The notes: generated by a model not told the origin, from the sequence alone. DNA of 64,000 nucleotides from Rhizobium sp. BK602 (GCF_014195095.1 NZ_JACIBC010000002.1:744001-808000); one strand, 5' to 3'. Shown: positions 36,781 to 47,393, counted from the stretch's first letter. Numbers and translations: made by a program.

Positions 36781-38549
36781 TGATTGAATTCATTGCCGTG
36801 AACATGGCTCCGATCATGTTCGCTTCGCTGATCATCTTCCTGCTGATCGGCTATCCCGTCGCCTTCGCGCTCGCCGCCAACGGCCTGCTGTTCTTCTGGA
36901 TCGGCGTCGAGCTGGCGCCCTATTCCGGCGGCTCGATCAACCTCTCCTGGCCGCTGCTCAACGCGTTGCCGGATCGCTTCTGGGGCGTCATGTCCAACGA
37001 CACGCTGCTGGCGATCCCCTTCTTCACCTTCATGGGCATCGTGCTGGAACGCTCCGGCATGGCCGAGGATCTGCTCGACACGGTCGGCCAGCTCTTTGGG
37101 CCGATCCGTGGCGGTCTTGCCTATGCGGTCATCTTCGTCGGTGCGCTTCTGGCCGCCACCACTGGCGTCGTCGCCGCCTCGGTCATCGCCATGGGCCTGA
37201 TTTCGCTGCCGATCATGCTGCGCTACGGCTATGACCGGCGGGTCGCCTCCGGCGTCATCGCCGCCTCGGGCACGCTGGCGCAGATCATTCCGCCGTCGCT
37301 GGTGCTGATCGTGCTGGCCGACCAGCTCGGCCGCTCGGTCGGCGACATGTATGCCGGCGCCCTGATTCCCGGCCTGGTGCTGACGGGCATCTATATGCTC
37401 TACGTGCTGATCATGTCGATCGTCCGGCCGAACGCCATGCCGGCGCTGCCCAAGGAGGCGCGTTCGCTCGGTTCCGGCGTCACGTCGCTGCTGGTGGCGT
37501 TGCTGATCTGCGCCGGCGTTGCCTATGCCGCCCATGTCTACCTGACGCCTATCTATGGCGAGAATGCCGATATTCTCGGCGCAACCGTCGGCGTCATCTT
37601 CATCTATGCCCTTGCCGTTATCGACAAGACGATGAAATTCAACGTCATGTCGCGGCTGGCGCAGCAGGTGATCATCGTGCTGATCCCGCCTCTGGCGCTG
37701 ATCTTCCTCGTGCTCGGCACCATCTTCCTCGGCATTGCCACGCCAACGGAAGGCGGCGCCATGGGGGCGGTCGGCGCGCTGATCATGGCGGCGGCGAAGG
37801 GCCGGCTGAACATGGAGGTCGTCCGTTCGGCGCTGACCTCGACGACCCGGCTTTCGGCCTTCGTCCTGTTCATCCTGATCGGCTCGCGCGTCTTCTCGCT
37901 GACCTTCTATGGCGTCAACGGTCACGTCTGGGTCGAACATCTGCTGGTGTCGCTGCCAGGTGGCGAGGTCGGCTTTCTGATCGCCGTCAACCTGCTGGTC
38001 TTCGTGCTGGCCTTCTTCCTCGATTTCTTCGAGCTCGCCTTCATCATCGTGCCGCTGCTGGCGCCGGCCGCCGAAAAGCTCGGCATCGACCTCATCTGGT
38101 TCGGCGTGCTGCTCGGCGTCAACATGCAGACGAGCTTCATGCATCCGCCCTTCGGTTTCGCGCTGTTCTATCTGCGCTCCGTCGCCGCCCGGGTGCCCTA
38201 TCTCGACAAGGTGACGGGCAAGAAGATCGCGCCGGTCACCACGGGGCAGATCTATTGGGGGGCCGTGCCCTTCGTCGGCATTCAGGTCCTGATGGTGGCA
38301 TTGACGATCATGTTCCCGCAGATGGTCATGCACTACAAGGGCGCGGGCGCGGGCATCGATCCGAATACGATCAAGATCGAGGTGCCGGGCTTCGGTGCGC
38401 CGGGCCAGGACAATGGTGGTGGGCTCGGCCTGCCAGGCCTGCAGCTTCCGGGCGGCAGTCCCCTGGACAGCAAACCGGCCGATCAGGGCAATGGTGGGCA
38501 GGCCGCCCCTCCGGCCAACGATCTCAGCCAGCCACCGTCGTTCAAGTGA
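36780..38549 (+). CDS. TRAP transporter large permease (DctM type, likely TakM)
   Basis: A 589-residue polytopic protein with about 13 hydrophobic segments and DctM motifs such as IPFFTFMGIVLERSGMAEDL and SGTLAQIIPPSLVLIVLAD. The last 70 residues (after about 520) are a soluble Gly/Pro/Gln-rich tail (PGFGAPGQDNGGGLGLPG) that ordinary DctM proteins lack or have shorter. It carries out substrate translocation with the small subunit encoded just before. A strong terminator follows. Confidence 0.93.
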   Translation: MIEFIAVNMAPIMFASLIIFLLIGYPVAFALAANGLLFFWIGVELAPYSGGSINLSWPLLNALPDRFWGVMSNDTLLAIPFFTFMGIVLERSGMAEDLLDTVGQLFGPIRGGLAYAVIFVGALLAATTGVVAASVIAMGLISLPIMLRYGYDRRVASGVIAASGTLAQIIPPSLVLIVLADQLGRSVGDMYAGALIPGLVLTGIYMLYVLIMSIVRPNAMPALPKEARSLGSGVTSLLVALLICAGVAYAAHVYLTPIYGENADILGATVGVIFIYALAVIDKTMKFNVMSRLAQQVIIVLIPPLALIFLVLGTIFLGIATPTEGGAMGAVGALIMAAAKGRLNMEVVRSALTSTTRLSAFVLFILIGSRVFSLTFYGVNGHVWVEHLLVSLPGGEVGFLIAVNLLVFVLAFFLDFFELAFIIVPLLAPAAEKLGIDLIWFGVLLGVNMQTSFMHPPFGFALFYLRSVAARVPYLDKVTGKKIAPVTTGQIYWGAVPFVGIQVLMVALTIMFPQMVMHYKGAGAGIDPNTIKIEVPGFGAPGQDNGGGLGLPGLQLPGGSPLDSKPADQGNGGQAAPPANDLSQPPSFK

Positions 38550-38574
38550 GCGGCAGGCTCATTCAGTCAAAAAG

Positions 38575-38601
38575 AAACCCCGGAGCGCCGCTCCGGGGTT
38601 T
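38575..38601 (+). terminator. Shared terminator between the TRAP permease and binding-protein genes
   Basis: AAACCCCGGAGC (38575-38586) and GCTCCGGGGTTT (38590-38601) form a perfect 12-bp stem with a GCC loop, followed by TTCC on the plus strand and by TTTCTTTTTG on the minus strand. It can stop both converging transcripts. Confidence 0.85.
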
Positions 38602-38624
38602 TCCATTTCAATGCTGCGCAGCGA

Positions 38625-39731
<1,107 letters not shown>

Positions 39732-39877
39732 CTATTTACTCCCCCCTGGATACGAGCAGGCGGGCAGGCCCGCTCTTCGTGATCACGATGCAACTAATCA
39801 TGTCGCTCGATGCGTTTCAAGCCGGGCGGAAGGGTCTCTAACCATTGATTTTTACAGGAAACCGATCGGAGCGGATA

Positions 39878-41938
39878 TCAGTCGCCGTTCGGTTTCATGA
39901 TGGTCTCCCGCAGGAAGCTGTAGCCCAGCGCGGTGCGCGCCGCCAGATCGGTCGATGCCCCATCGCCGCCATGCCCGCCCGAGTCGAATTCATGGAACAG
40001 GACGTGGTGGCCGAGCCTTTCCATCTGGGTCGCGAAGCGCCGCGCGTGTGAGGGATGCACCCGGTCGTCATTGCTGGAGCTTTCGATATAGATCAGCGGA
40101 TAGGTGATCTCGACAGCCGGCTTGAGATTGTGCAGCGGCGAGTAGGAGAGCAGATAGTCGCGGTCCGCCGGATTGTCCGGATCGCCGTATTCGTCGATCC
40201 AGGCCCGGCCGGCGGGAAAGACATGGAATCGGGTCATGTCGAGCACCGGCACCTGGCACCAGATCGCGCCGAAATCCTCAGGATAGCGCGTCAGCATGAC
40301 GCCGGTCAGAAGCCCGCCATTGCTGCCGCCGTTGGCGGCGATGCGCGACGGTTTGGTATAGCCGCGCGCGACGAGATCGCGGGCGACGGCGGCGAAATCG
40401 GCGAAGGCCTTGTGACGGCCATGGCCCTTGGCTGTACGGTGCCAGTTCGGCCCGAGCTCGCCGCCGCCGCGAATATAGGCCTGCACATAGGCGCCACCCT
40501 GTTCGAGCCAACGGCCGATGACCCCGGAATAATGCGGGCTGAGCGAGACGTCGAAGCCGCCATAGCCATAGAGGTGTACAGGCAATTCGCCTTCGGTCCA
40601 GCTCTTCGGCAGGACGAGGTGATAGGGCACTTTCGTGCCGTCCTCGGAGGTGGCCTCCAGCAGCTCGGACCTCATGCCGTCGCTGTCGAAATAGGCGGGC
40701 GAGCTGGCGACGTGTTCGAGCGCAAGCGGCTTGCGGCGATTGCCGAGTTCCAGACGGTAGCAGGACGGCGGCTGGAGGAAGCCGTCGCCATAGACCTGCA
40801 GCGTGTCGTCGCCGAGATGCAGGTCGGAATAGAGGGGCTGGATGCCCACCGTCTGGATATCTGTCGGCAGCGCGATCTCCTGAATGTCCGCATCCGCCTT
40901 GGTAAGGTCGAGGACGAAAAGGCGCGGCAGCATGTTATCGGACACGACGAAGACGCACCATTCGCGCATCAGCAGGAATTGCGACACGGATTGCCGTTCG
41001 CCGGGCGAGAACAGGATGCGCATCGCTTCGCTGCTGATGTCGCCCGGTTCCCTCGGCAGGGGTTGCAGCGCCAGGCTGCCGGCGGCGATGCGCTCGTCGG
41101 TCTTGGCGAGCCAGAGGCAATAGGAATAATTGAGCTGGACATCGATCTCCCTTGGCAGGTCGATCCTGCGCAGCGAGAAATCCCGATCCTTGACGAAGAC
41201 GCTGCAACTGCCGATCTCGTGCCCGGTGATGAAAAGGCGGATCGGTTTGGCTGTGCCCTTCCTGGCAATCCCGGCAAGCACCGGATCGAAGACCACGCAA
41301 GAACCGTAGACGTCGGTGTCGGCGGTGGCATAGAGCAGCGGCGCCCTTGTCGGCGTGTCGCCGCGCTTCAGCCGGCGGCCGACGCGCGGCCAGCCCGAGC
41401 GCGTCGACGACAGGCGGTCGATCGAGCCGAAATAGGCGATCTCGTCGCGGCTGAGCCAGGTCGCATGGCACCGCACAGGCGGTGTGTCGAAACCGCCCTT
41501 GACGATGCGCTTGGCCTCGCAGTCGAATTCGAGGAGCCGCGTGAGATCGGAGCCGCCATCGGAAAGGCAGATCAGCACCCGCGTCGGCTCCCAGGGGCAG
41601 GTGATCGCGCCGCGCCAGAGCCACAGCCTGTCTTCCGAGGCGCAGAAGGCATCGAGATCGAAGATCGGTTCCCAGGGCGCGCCGGGCAGGGGAGCGAGGT
41701 CGGCGGGCAGCCGATACCATCTGCCGAGCGGATGATCGGCGCTGCGATGGAAATCGAACAGCCATTTGCCGCGCCGCACGGCCTGGATCAGCCGGTCCTC
41801 GCGCTCGATCATCTCCTTGATGGCGGCCCGGTCCGCCTCGAATTCGGGCGTCATCAGCAGCCGTTCGGATTGGGCATCCTTCTTGGCGACGAATTGCAGG
41901 GTGAGTGGATCGTCGTCGCGTTCAAGATGAAGATGCAT
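39878..41938 (-). CDS. Prolyl oligopeptidase family serine peptidase (S9A)
   Basis: A 686-residue protein with an N-terminal beta-propeller (about 60-440) and a C-terminal alpha/beta hydrolase. The catalytic Ser539 is in NGGSNGGLLTG, the Asp near 624 in SSNDDRVHPSH and His656 in DSGGHGGDG. No signal peptide is seen, so it should be cytosolic and cleave short peptides, commonly after proline. The start MHLHLERDDD (41936-41938) is preferred over one 12 codons earlier. 146 bp separate its stop from the takP-like gene start. Confidence 0.9.
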   Translation of the reverse strand: MHLHLERDDDPLTLQFVAKKDAQSERLLMTPEFEADRAAIKEMIEREDRLIQAVRRGKWLFDFHRSADHPLGRWYRLPADLAPLPGAPWEPIFDLDAFCASEDRLWLWRGAITCPWEPTRVLICLSDGGSDLTRLLEFDCEAKRIVKGGFDTPPVRCHATWLSRDEIAYFGSIDRLSSTRSGWPRVGRRLKRGDTPTRAPLLYATADTDVYGSCVVFDPVLAGIARKGTAKPIRLFITGHEIGSCSVFVKDRDFSLRRIDLPREIDVQLNYSYCLWLAKTDERIAAGSLALQPLPREPGDISSEAMRILFSPGERQSVSQFLLMREWCVFVVSDNMLPRLFVLDLTKADADIQEIALPTDIQTVGIQPLYSDLHLGDDTLQVYGDGFLQPPSCYRLELGNRRKPLALEHVASSPAYFDSDGMRSELLEATSEDGTKVPYHLVLPKSWTEGELPVHLYGYGGFDVSLSPHYSGVIGRWLEQGGAYVQAYIRGGGELGPNWHRTAKGHGRHKAFADFAAVARDLVARGYTKPSRIAANGGSNGGLLTGVMLTRYPEDFGAIWCQVPVLDMTRFHVFPAGRAWIDEYGDPDNPADRDYLLSYSPLHNLKPAVEITYPLIYIESSSNDDRVHPSHARRFATQMERLGHHVLFHEFDSGGHGGDGASTDLAARTALGYSFLRETIMKPNGD

Positions 41939-42047
41939 GGGAACCCGGTATGCTATTGATGATGTGAATCGCATATAAACAAATCAAAATATAGTCGCGG
42001 ACGCAACCATGCTCCCGCGAATATGTCCGTTATGCGGCTTTGCGGCG

Positions 42048-42941
42048 TTAACGCACCATCTTGGTGTCGGCCTGCGCGACCAGATTGGTGGCGGGCGTGG
42101 GCGCGGTGGTCTTGTATTTCAGCGTCACGACCTTGTAGCCTTCCTTCTCCATGCGGCTCAGGAGTGAGGGCAGCATGGCGGCAGTGCGCTGATGGATATC
42201 GTGCATCAGGATGATGCCGCGGCCGCGTTTGCGCAGATCGTTCATGGTGCGTGTCGCGACGGCGGTGGGCGTCGAGCTGAAATAATCCTTGCTGTCGATA
42301 TCCACGTCCATGACGATCAGGTCGCGCGCGGCGACCGCGTTCCGCAGACGCCTGGAGTCGGCAAGATAAGGGAAGCGGAAGAAGGGCACCTCGGTGCCGA
42401 TGACCTTGGCGACGGCGTTCTTGCCGCGCATGATCTCGGCCATGGCCATGTCGAAGCTCATCTTGTCGAGATCGGGATGATGGAAGGTATGGCTGCCGAT
42501 CGTGTCGCCATGGGCAAAGACCTCGCGGGCGGTCGCCGGATGCGCTTGCGCCATCTCGCCGACCATCATGAAGGTCGCCTTGACGCCGAATTTGTCGAGT
42601 GTCGCGAGAATACGTTCCGTCTTACCCGGTGCCGGGCCATCGTCGAAGGTCAGAACGACTTCCTTGTCGGCGAGCTGGATATCCCGCAGCGAGGCGACTT
42701 CCAGAGTGCGGCCGGCCAGGCGATGCGGACCGTTTGTGTCGATTGCCTGCCTCGTTTCGAGGTCGGCGACCATCCACTTGCTCGGCTCCATCTCGACCGG
42801 ATCGCTGGCTTTCAGCGGTTTGCGCTGCGGCTCCTCGGCGGCAAAGCCGGTCTTCAGAGACGCATCGTTTCCCGGCTTGGTGGCGCAGCCGACAAGGGAC
42901 AGTGACACGGCAAGACCGGCCAGCAGAAGACGGAAAGTCAT
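42048..42941 (-). CDS. Polysaccharide deacetylase lipoprotein
   Basis: A 297-residue NodB-homology (CE4) protein. The first 19 residues form a lipoprotein signal ending LSLVGCA, with Cys19 as lipidation site. Catalytic motif 1 is VLTFDDGP (Asp100, Asp101) and motif 2 is SHTFHHPD (His151, His155), which bind the metal. It probably removes N-acetyl groups from an envelope polysaccharide or peptidoglycan; the substrate is not predictable. It differs from symbiotic NodB by the lipoprotein anchor and a linker of about 75 residues. Confidence 0.9.
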   Translation of the reverse strand: MTFRLLLAGLAVSLSLVGCATKPGNDASLKTGFAAEEPQRKPLKASDPVEMEPSKWMVADLETRQAIDTNGPHRLAGRTLEVASLRDIQLADKEVVLTFDDGPAPGKTERILATLDKFGVKATFMMVGEMAQAHPATAREVFAHGDTIGSHTFHHPDLDKMSFDMAMAEIMRGKNAVAKVIGTEVPFFRFPYLADSRRLRNAVAARDLIVMDVDIDSKDYFSSTPTAVATRTMNDLRKRGRGIILMHDIHQRTAAMLPSLLSRMEKEGYKVVTLKYKTTAPTPATNLVAQADTKMVR

Positions 42942-43043
42942 GGAATACGCCCGACGTATGATATTGAATGTCGCGCGTATTTTTTTCGATTATGGTTAAT
43001 GTTCGGTTAGGATTGGCGCAATGACGCTACGGGATGAGCCGTT

Positions 43044-44930
43044 TCAGCCCGCCATCGCGCTTTCATATTCGGAAGAAAGCTCCAGCCATTGCTCCTCGGC
43101 GGCGCTCAGCTTGTCCGCCGCATCGGAGCGTTGTTTCGCCTTCTCCGCAGCCTTTGCGGGGGCCTTTTCGTAAAGGGCCGGGTCCGCAAGTTCCACATCA
43201 AGCGCCTGAATCAGTTTCTCCAGCTTGGCGGTCAAGGATTCGATTTCGTTGATCTTTTTCTTGAGCGGCGCAAGCGAGGCGCGGCGATCGGCATTGAGTT
43301 TGCGCTGATCCGCCTTGGAGACGGAATCGTCGCCATTCGTCCTTGCCTTGTCGTCGCGAGGCTTGGGACTGGCGACGACGAGGCTGCGATATTCCTCGAG
43401 ATCGCCGTCGAAGGTGGAGACGGTGCCGTCGCGCACCAGCCACAGCCGGTCGACCGTCGCCTCGATCAGATGGCGGTCGTGAGAGATCAGGATGACCGCG
43501 CCGGAATAGTCGTTCAGCGCCTGGATCAGTGCGTTGCGGCTGTCGATGTCGAGATGGTTGGTCGGTTCGTCGAGGATCAGCAGGTTCGGCGCGTCGAAGG
43601 CGGCAAGACCCATCAGCAGTCGTGCCTTCTCGCCGCCGGAGAGATCCTTGACCTGCGTGTCCATCTTCTCCGTCGCCAGCCCCATCTGCGCGACGCGGGC
43701 ACGCACCTTCGCTTCCGGCGTCTCCGGCATGCGGCGGCGCACATGCTCGACGGCCGTCTGGTTGGGGATGAGATCGTCGAGCTGGTGCTGCGCGAAGAAG
43801 CCGATCTTCAGGTTCGGCGCCAGCTTTACCTCGCCGCTTTCGGCATCGAGGCGGCCGGAGACGAATTTCGCGAAGGTGGATTTGCCGTTGCCGTTCGAGC
43901 CGAGCAGCGCGATGCGGTCGTCGGCGTCGATGCGCAGGTTAAGGCGCTTCAGGATCGGCTTATCAGGCTCGTAGCCGACCGCGCCGCCGCTGACGGCGAT
44001 GATCGGCGATGCTGCCTGCTTTTCCGGCTCCGGAAAACTGAAGCCCATCACATGATCTTCTATGACGGAGGCGACGGTGCCCATCCGCTCCAGCGCCTTG
44101 ATGCGCGATTGCGCCTGCCGCGCCTTCGACGCCTTGGCCTTGAAGCGGTCGATGAAGCTCTGCAGGTGCTTGCGTGCCGCGTCGTTCTTCGCCTTCGCCT
44201 TCATCTGCAATTCGTCGGCTTCGGCCTTCTGGCGCTCGAACTGGTCGTAGGAACCGCGATAGAAGGTGAGCTTCTTCTGGTCGAGATGCACGATGGAGTT
44301 GACGGCGGTGTTGAGCAGGTCGCGGTCGTGCGAGATGATGATGACCGTGTGCGGATAGCGGCGGATATAATCCTCCAGCCAGAGCGTGCCTTCGAGGTCG
44401 AGATAGTTTGTGGGCTCGTCGAGCAGCAGCAGGTCGGGTTCGGAGAACAGCACTGCAGCGAGGGCCACGCGCATGCGCCAGCCGCCGGAAAAGGAGGAGG
44501 CGGGGCGGTGCTGCGCCTCATGGTCGAAACCGAGGCCGGCGAGGATGCTGGCGGCGCGGGCTTCAGCCGAATGGGCGCCGATATCGGCAAGACGCGTCTG
44601 GATGTCGGCGATGCGATGCGGGTCCGTTGCCGTTTCTGCCTCCGCGAGCAGGGCGGTGCGCTCCTTGTCGGCCTTCAGCACGATCTCGATCAGTGGCTCT
44701 TCGGTGCCTGGCGCCTCCTGCGCCACCTGGCCGATACGGGCGTTGCGCGGGATCGAGACGGCGCCGCTTTCGGCCGCAAGGTCGCCGGTGATCACCCGGA
44801 ACAGCGTCGATTTGCCGGCACCGTTCTTGCCGACGAGACCCGCCTTCGTGCCCGCCGGAAGCGTCACGCTGGCATTGTCGATGAGGAGGCGGCCGGCGAT
44901 GCGGGCGGAAAGGTCGGAAATCGAGATCAT
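43044..44930 (-). CDS. ABC-F family ATPase (YheS/Uup type)
   Basis: A 628-residue protein with two ABC ATPase domains and no membrane domain. Walker A motifs are GKNGAGKST (34-42) and GSNGNGKST in the second half; ABC signatures are SFSGGWRMR and LSGGEKARL, with Walker B LLLLDEPTNYLDLE and LLILDEPTNHLDID. A charged linker and a C-terminal coiled-coil arm (after about 540) follow. ABC-F proteins act on ribosomes as translation factors, some giving antibiotic resistance; the subclass suggests a housekeeping YheS-like role. ATG 44928-44930 is the family start. Confidence 0.93.
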   Translation of the reverse strand: MISISDLSARIAGRLLIDNASVTLPAGTKAGLVGKNGAGKSTLFRVITGDLAAESGAVSIPRNARIGQVAQEAPGTEEPLIEIVLKADKERTALLAEAETATDPHRIADIQTRLADIGAHSAEARAASILAGLGFDHEAQHRPASSFSGGWRMRVALAAVLFSEPDLLLLDEPTNYLDLEGTLWLEDYIRRYPHTVIIISHDRDLLNTAVNSIVHLDQKKLTFYRGSYDQFERQKAEADELQMKAKAKNDAARKHLQSFIDRFKAKASKARQAQSRIKALERMGTVASVIEDHVMGFSFPEPEKQAASPIIAVSGGAVGYEPDKPILKRLNLRIDADDRIALLGSNGNGKSTFAKFVSGRLDAESGEVKLAPNLKIGFFAQHQLDDLIPNQTAVEHVRRRMPETPEAKVRARVAQMGLATEKMDTQVKDLSGGEKARLLMGLAAFDAPNLLILDEPTNHLDIDSRNALIQALNDYSGAVILISHDRHLIEATVDRLWLVRDGTVSTFDGDLEEYRSLVVASPKPRDDKARTNGDDSVSKADQRKLNADRRASLAPLKKKINEIESLTAKLEKLIQALDVELADPALYEKAPAKAAEKAKQRSDAADKLSAAEEQWLELSSEYESAMAG

Positions 44931-44979
44931 GGCGCGGTTTTGGCCGAACTCGACGCCGAAGGCAAGAGCGCGAAAGGGC

Positions 44980-45486
44980 TCAGGCGTCCGCGCGGTGCGT
45001 TCGCTCCGGCAGGTTGGCACAGTTCCTCAGCCGCTCCGTCAACTCGGTCTCATAGAGCAGCAGGTTGCTGAGCAAGGCGTTGAGACAGTCCAGATCGGCG
45101 GTGGCCTGCGGCGCCGTTTCGATCTCGCGGACGACGCGCTGCTTTTTGCGCAGACCTTCGGCCAGCTGATTGGCCACCTCCCGCAGCATCTGGGCGGCAT
45201 CTCTCTCGGATTTCCGGGCGACCAGGCCGCAATGGCTGACGAGCCGGTGCTTCAGGCCGATATCGTCGAGGCCGGTTTGAGAGGGGCGGCGACCGAGCGA
45301 CGATATCTCGCCGGCAATGCTGCGGTCCTGGCCGTAAAGCGCCTCGTGGAAGAGCTGGTAGTTGCGCGGCAGGTTCTTGACCTTCAGTTCGGCCATACGG
45401 CGGCCGATCGTCTCGAGTTCGGTTTCCGCCTCGCCATCGTCATTGCCGAGGAAATATGTCGAAACACCCGCCTGCGAACCCTTCAT
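44980..45486 (-). CDS. Uncharacterised helical protein resembling the N-terminus of rhizobial GGDEF proteins
   Basis: A 168-residue soluble, largely helical protein. Segments such as STYFLGNDDGEAETELETIG, KNLPRNYQLFHEALYGQD and GLKHRLVSHCGL resemble, from memory, the N-terminal region that precedes the GGDEF domain in several rhizobial diguanylate cyclases. Here no GGDEF domain follows: the frame stops and the ABC-F gene lies 49 bp downstream. It could be a stand-alone sensor or partner domain or a truncated relict. The start MKGSQAG (45484-45486) is preferred; a GTG two codons earlier is possible. Confidence 0.65.
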   Translation of the reverse strand: MKGSQAGVSTYFLGNDDGEAETELETIGRRMAELKVKNLPRNYQLFHEALYGQDRSIAGEISSLGRRPSQTGLDDIGLKHRLVSHCGLVARKSERDAAQMLREVANQLAEGLRKKQRVVREIETAPQATADLDCLNALLSNLLLYETELTERLRNCANLPERTHRADA

Positions 45487-45648
45487 GCCCACTCTCTGCT
45501 CACCGCCAACTGATATATTTCATTGAATTTGCAGGTGCCGAGGTTAAGGCAACATGAACGAAATGCCTTATCGGCATGATCTCGCATCAAAATTAGCCGG
45601 AATAACAATGCATGACTGCAATTGCGGAGCAATGGCTCGCCTTAGACT

Positions 45649-46158
45649 TTACATCCAGCGTTTTCCCTCACCGCGCAGGAAATGCAGCAGATCGAGCCCC
45701 AGCGACGGCTTTCCCATGGCTGTCAGCGTCATATGGCATTGGCCACGGTGGTGGGTCTGGTGGTTGAACAAATGGGCAACCGCGGCTCTCAACGGATGTG
45801 CGATGGCACCGGGCAGGGTGATCGGCGAGTAGGTGATATCCGCGGCCAGCCTGTCGTCGTCGAGTGTCTCGACCCAGTCGATGATGCGCTGGTCCTCCGT
45901 CTCGCGAGCAGCGCGAAGATCGACAAAATCGTCATGCAGGATGGCGTTCAAGGTCGCCGGCGCCTCGCCCGTGCCGGTGAAACGGCGCATCCATATCCGG
46001 TCGGCCACCAGTATATGGTTGAGCGTGGCGCCCAACGACCCGAAGAAAGCGCCACGGTTCTCGCGATATTCCGCATCACTGAGCTGGGAGGCGGCATCGT
46101 AGAGCTGGGTGTTGGCCCAACGATTGTAGTGGGCGAGCATTCCGAAGTGTCGCAGCAT
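45649..46158 (-). CDS. DinB family protein
   Basis: A 169-residue four-helix protein of the DinB/YfiT superfamily. The three metal-binding histidines are visible: HILVADRIW in helix 2 and HLFNHQTHHRGQ in helix 3. Some members are thiol-dependent S-transferases; the role here is unknown. ATG 46156-46158 has GGAGGG 8 nt away; a longer start 17 codons upstream is unlikely. It is separated from ndk, which runs the other way, by 228 bp. Confidence 0.85.
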   Translation of the reverse strand: MLRHFGMLAHYNRWANTQLYDAASQLSDAEYRENRGAFFGSLGATLNHILVADRIWMRRFTGTGEAPATLNAILHDDFVDLRAARETEDQRIIDWVETLDDDRLAADITYSPITLPGAIAHPLRAAVAHLFNHQTHHRGQCHMTLTAMGKPSLGLDLLHFLRGEGKRWM

Positions 46159-46386
46159 ATTGGTTTCCCTCCAAAAGTGTTGCGGCAAACCTAGAACAGA
46201 ATTGAGCAAATGGGGCTGATGGCATCAATGAAATTTGCTGATGAGGTTGCCGTTTCTCTGATGCCGGGACTGCGAATCACCTGTCGGGACTGTGACAGCG
46301 GCGTGAAATTGGCGCGTCCCCCTTGTTTTCGGGTCTTGGGGCGGGTAAAGACCGCCCACTTTTCTCTGACGATAAGGAATTGACCC

Positions 46387-46809
46387 ATGGCGATTGAACG
46401 CACTTTTTCGATGATCAAGCCGGACGCCACCAAGCGCAACCTGACCGGCGCCATCACCAAGGTTTTTGAAGACAATGGCCTGCGCGTCATCGCTTCCAAG
46501 CGTGTCTGGATGAGCAAGCGCGAAGCCGAAGGCTTCTACGCCGTTCACAAGGATCGTCCTTTCTTCGGCGAACTCGTCGAAGGCATGACCTCCGGCCCGA
46601 CCATCGTTCAGGTCCTGGAAGGCGAAGGCGCTATCCTCAAGAACCGCGAAATCATGGGCGCGACCAACCCGGCCAACGCCGACGAAGGCACAATCCGCAA
46701 GACCTTCGCCCTGTCGATCGGTGAAAACTCGGTTCACGGCTCCGACGCTCCGGAAACCGCTGCCGTCGAAATCGCTTACTGGTTCTCCGAAACCGAAATC
46801 GTTGGCTGA
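46387..46809 (+). CDS. ndk: Nucleoside diphosphate kinase
   Basis: Transfers phosphate between nucleoside tri- and diphosphates. The 140-residue protein has the phospho-histidine in NSVHGSD (His117) and the start [21 protein letters not shown] is upstream of the ATG. The leader contains GGGCGG-7nt-CCGCCC (46339-46357) just before the ribosome site, a possible regulatory hairpin. A strong terminator follows. Confidence 0.98.
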   Translation: MAIERTFSMIKPDATKRNLTGAITKVFEDNGLRVIASKRVWMSKREAEGFYAVHKDRPFFGELVEGMTSGPTIVQVLEGEGAILKNREIMGATNPANADEGTIRKTFALSIGENSVHGSDAPETAAVEIAYWFSETEIVG

Positions 46810-46854
46810 ATCAGCCTTTCAGCTTCAGCGCTGAACGATTTGAATCGACTCGAT

Positions 46855-46883
46855 AAAAGCCGGGATCTGGTATCCCGGCTTTT
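46855..46883 (+). terminator. Terminator after ndk
   Basis: AAAAGCCGGGAT (46855-46866) and ATCCCGGCTTTT (46872-46883) form a 12-bp stem with a 5-nt loop, ending in a T-run. A-rich sequence at the start of the stem gives a T-run on the other strand as well, so it can also serve the lipoprotein gene that ends at 46884. Confidence 0.85.
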
Positions 46884-47393
46884 TCATGCCGGGCAGGCGG
46901 CATCATGCCCATAATCGGCGCTGCCGTCGCTTTTGAAGACGTCCGGATTTTGTGTATAGACCGGACCGACCACCAGCGGCTTCGTCGGCAGCACGGTCTG
47001 GTCGAGATCGGATTTTACCTCGGTCTTGATGGCCTGGATCGTCTTGTCGCTGGCATCCACCAGCTTGATCGAGACCGAATAGGGGCGGTCTTTGCGCACG
47101 CAGCGCAAGTCCGGGCTTTCGAGCGTGATCTTGTCCCAGAAGGAATAGATCTTCTGGCGCACCACCAGCGGATCGCCGCCCGCCGGATTTTCGAATTCCG
47201 CAACCGCCGTCGTTCCTTCCGGGATCGGTGCGATCTTTTTCAGCGTGATCATGTAGGTGGCGCTGGCGACGCGGTAGTTGAAGACGAAGAGCCGGCCGCT
47301 GAGTTCGGTCGGCCCATTTTCCGGCTGGCGCTGGCATCCGGCGAGGGCCAGCCCGGCGATAGCCGCCATAAAAACAATCATCCCGGCTTTCAT
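46884..47393 (-). CDS. Uncharacterised lipoprotein downstream of the CGNR regulator
   Basis: A 169-residue exported protein. The N-terminus MKAGMIVFMAAIAGLALAGC is a lipoprotein signal with the lipid-bearing Cys20. The mature part is beta-rich with no motif I recognise; it contains two further cysteines (in LRCVRKD and the C-terminal DAACPA) that could form a disulfide. The ATG overlaps the stop of the CGNR zinc-finger gene (ATGA), so the two are translationally coupled. Cotranscription with a regulator that is divergent from a permease suggests a shared function, but this is inference. Confidence 0.78.
   Translation of the reverse strand: MKAGMIVFMAAIAGLALAGCQRQPENGPTELSGRLFVFNYRVASATYMITLKKIAPIPEGTTAVAEFENPAGGDPLVVRQKIYSFWDKITLESPDLRCVRKDRPYSVSIKLVDASDKTIQAIKTEVKSDLDQTVLPTKPLVVGPVYTQNPDVFKSDGSADYGHDAACPA

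Noticed and set aside
36549..38333. 594-codon minus-strand frame opposite the TRAP large permease
   Set aside because: Its composition (His/Asp/Arg/Gln) is the mirror of transmembrane codons on the plus strand; the plus-strand DctM assignment is secure.
40055..41959. 634-codon plus-strand frame opposite the S9 oligopeptidase
   Set aside because: It is a shadow of the oligopeptidase, whose catalytic triad is intact on the minus strand.
42048..42941. Symbiotic NodB considered for the polysaccharide deacetylase
   Set aside because: It has a lipoprotein signal and an N-terminal linker and no nod genes are nearby; NodB is a short cytosolic protein.
43089..45071. 660-codon plus-strand frame opposite the ABC-F ATPase
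   Set aside because: The minus strand shows two complete ATPase domains; the plus frame has no recognisable motif.
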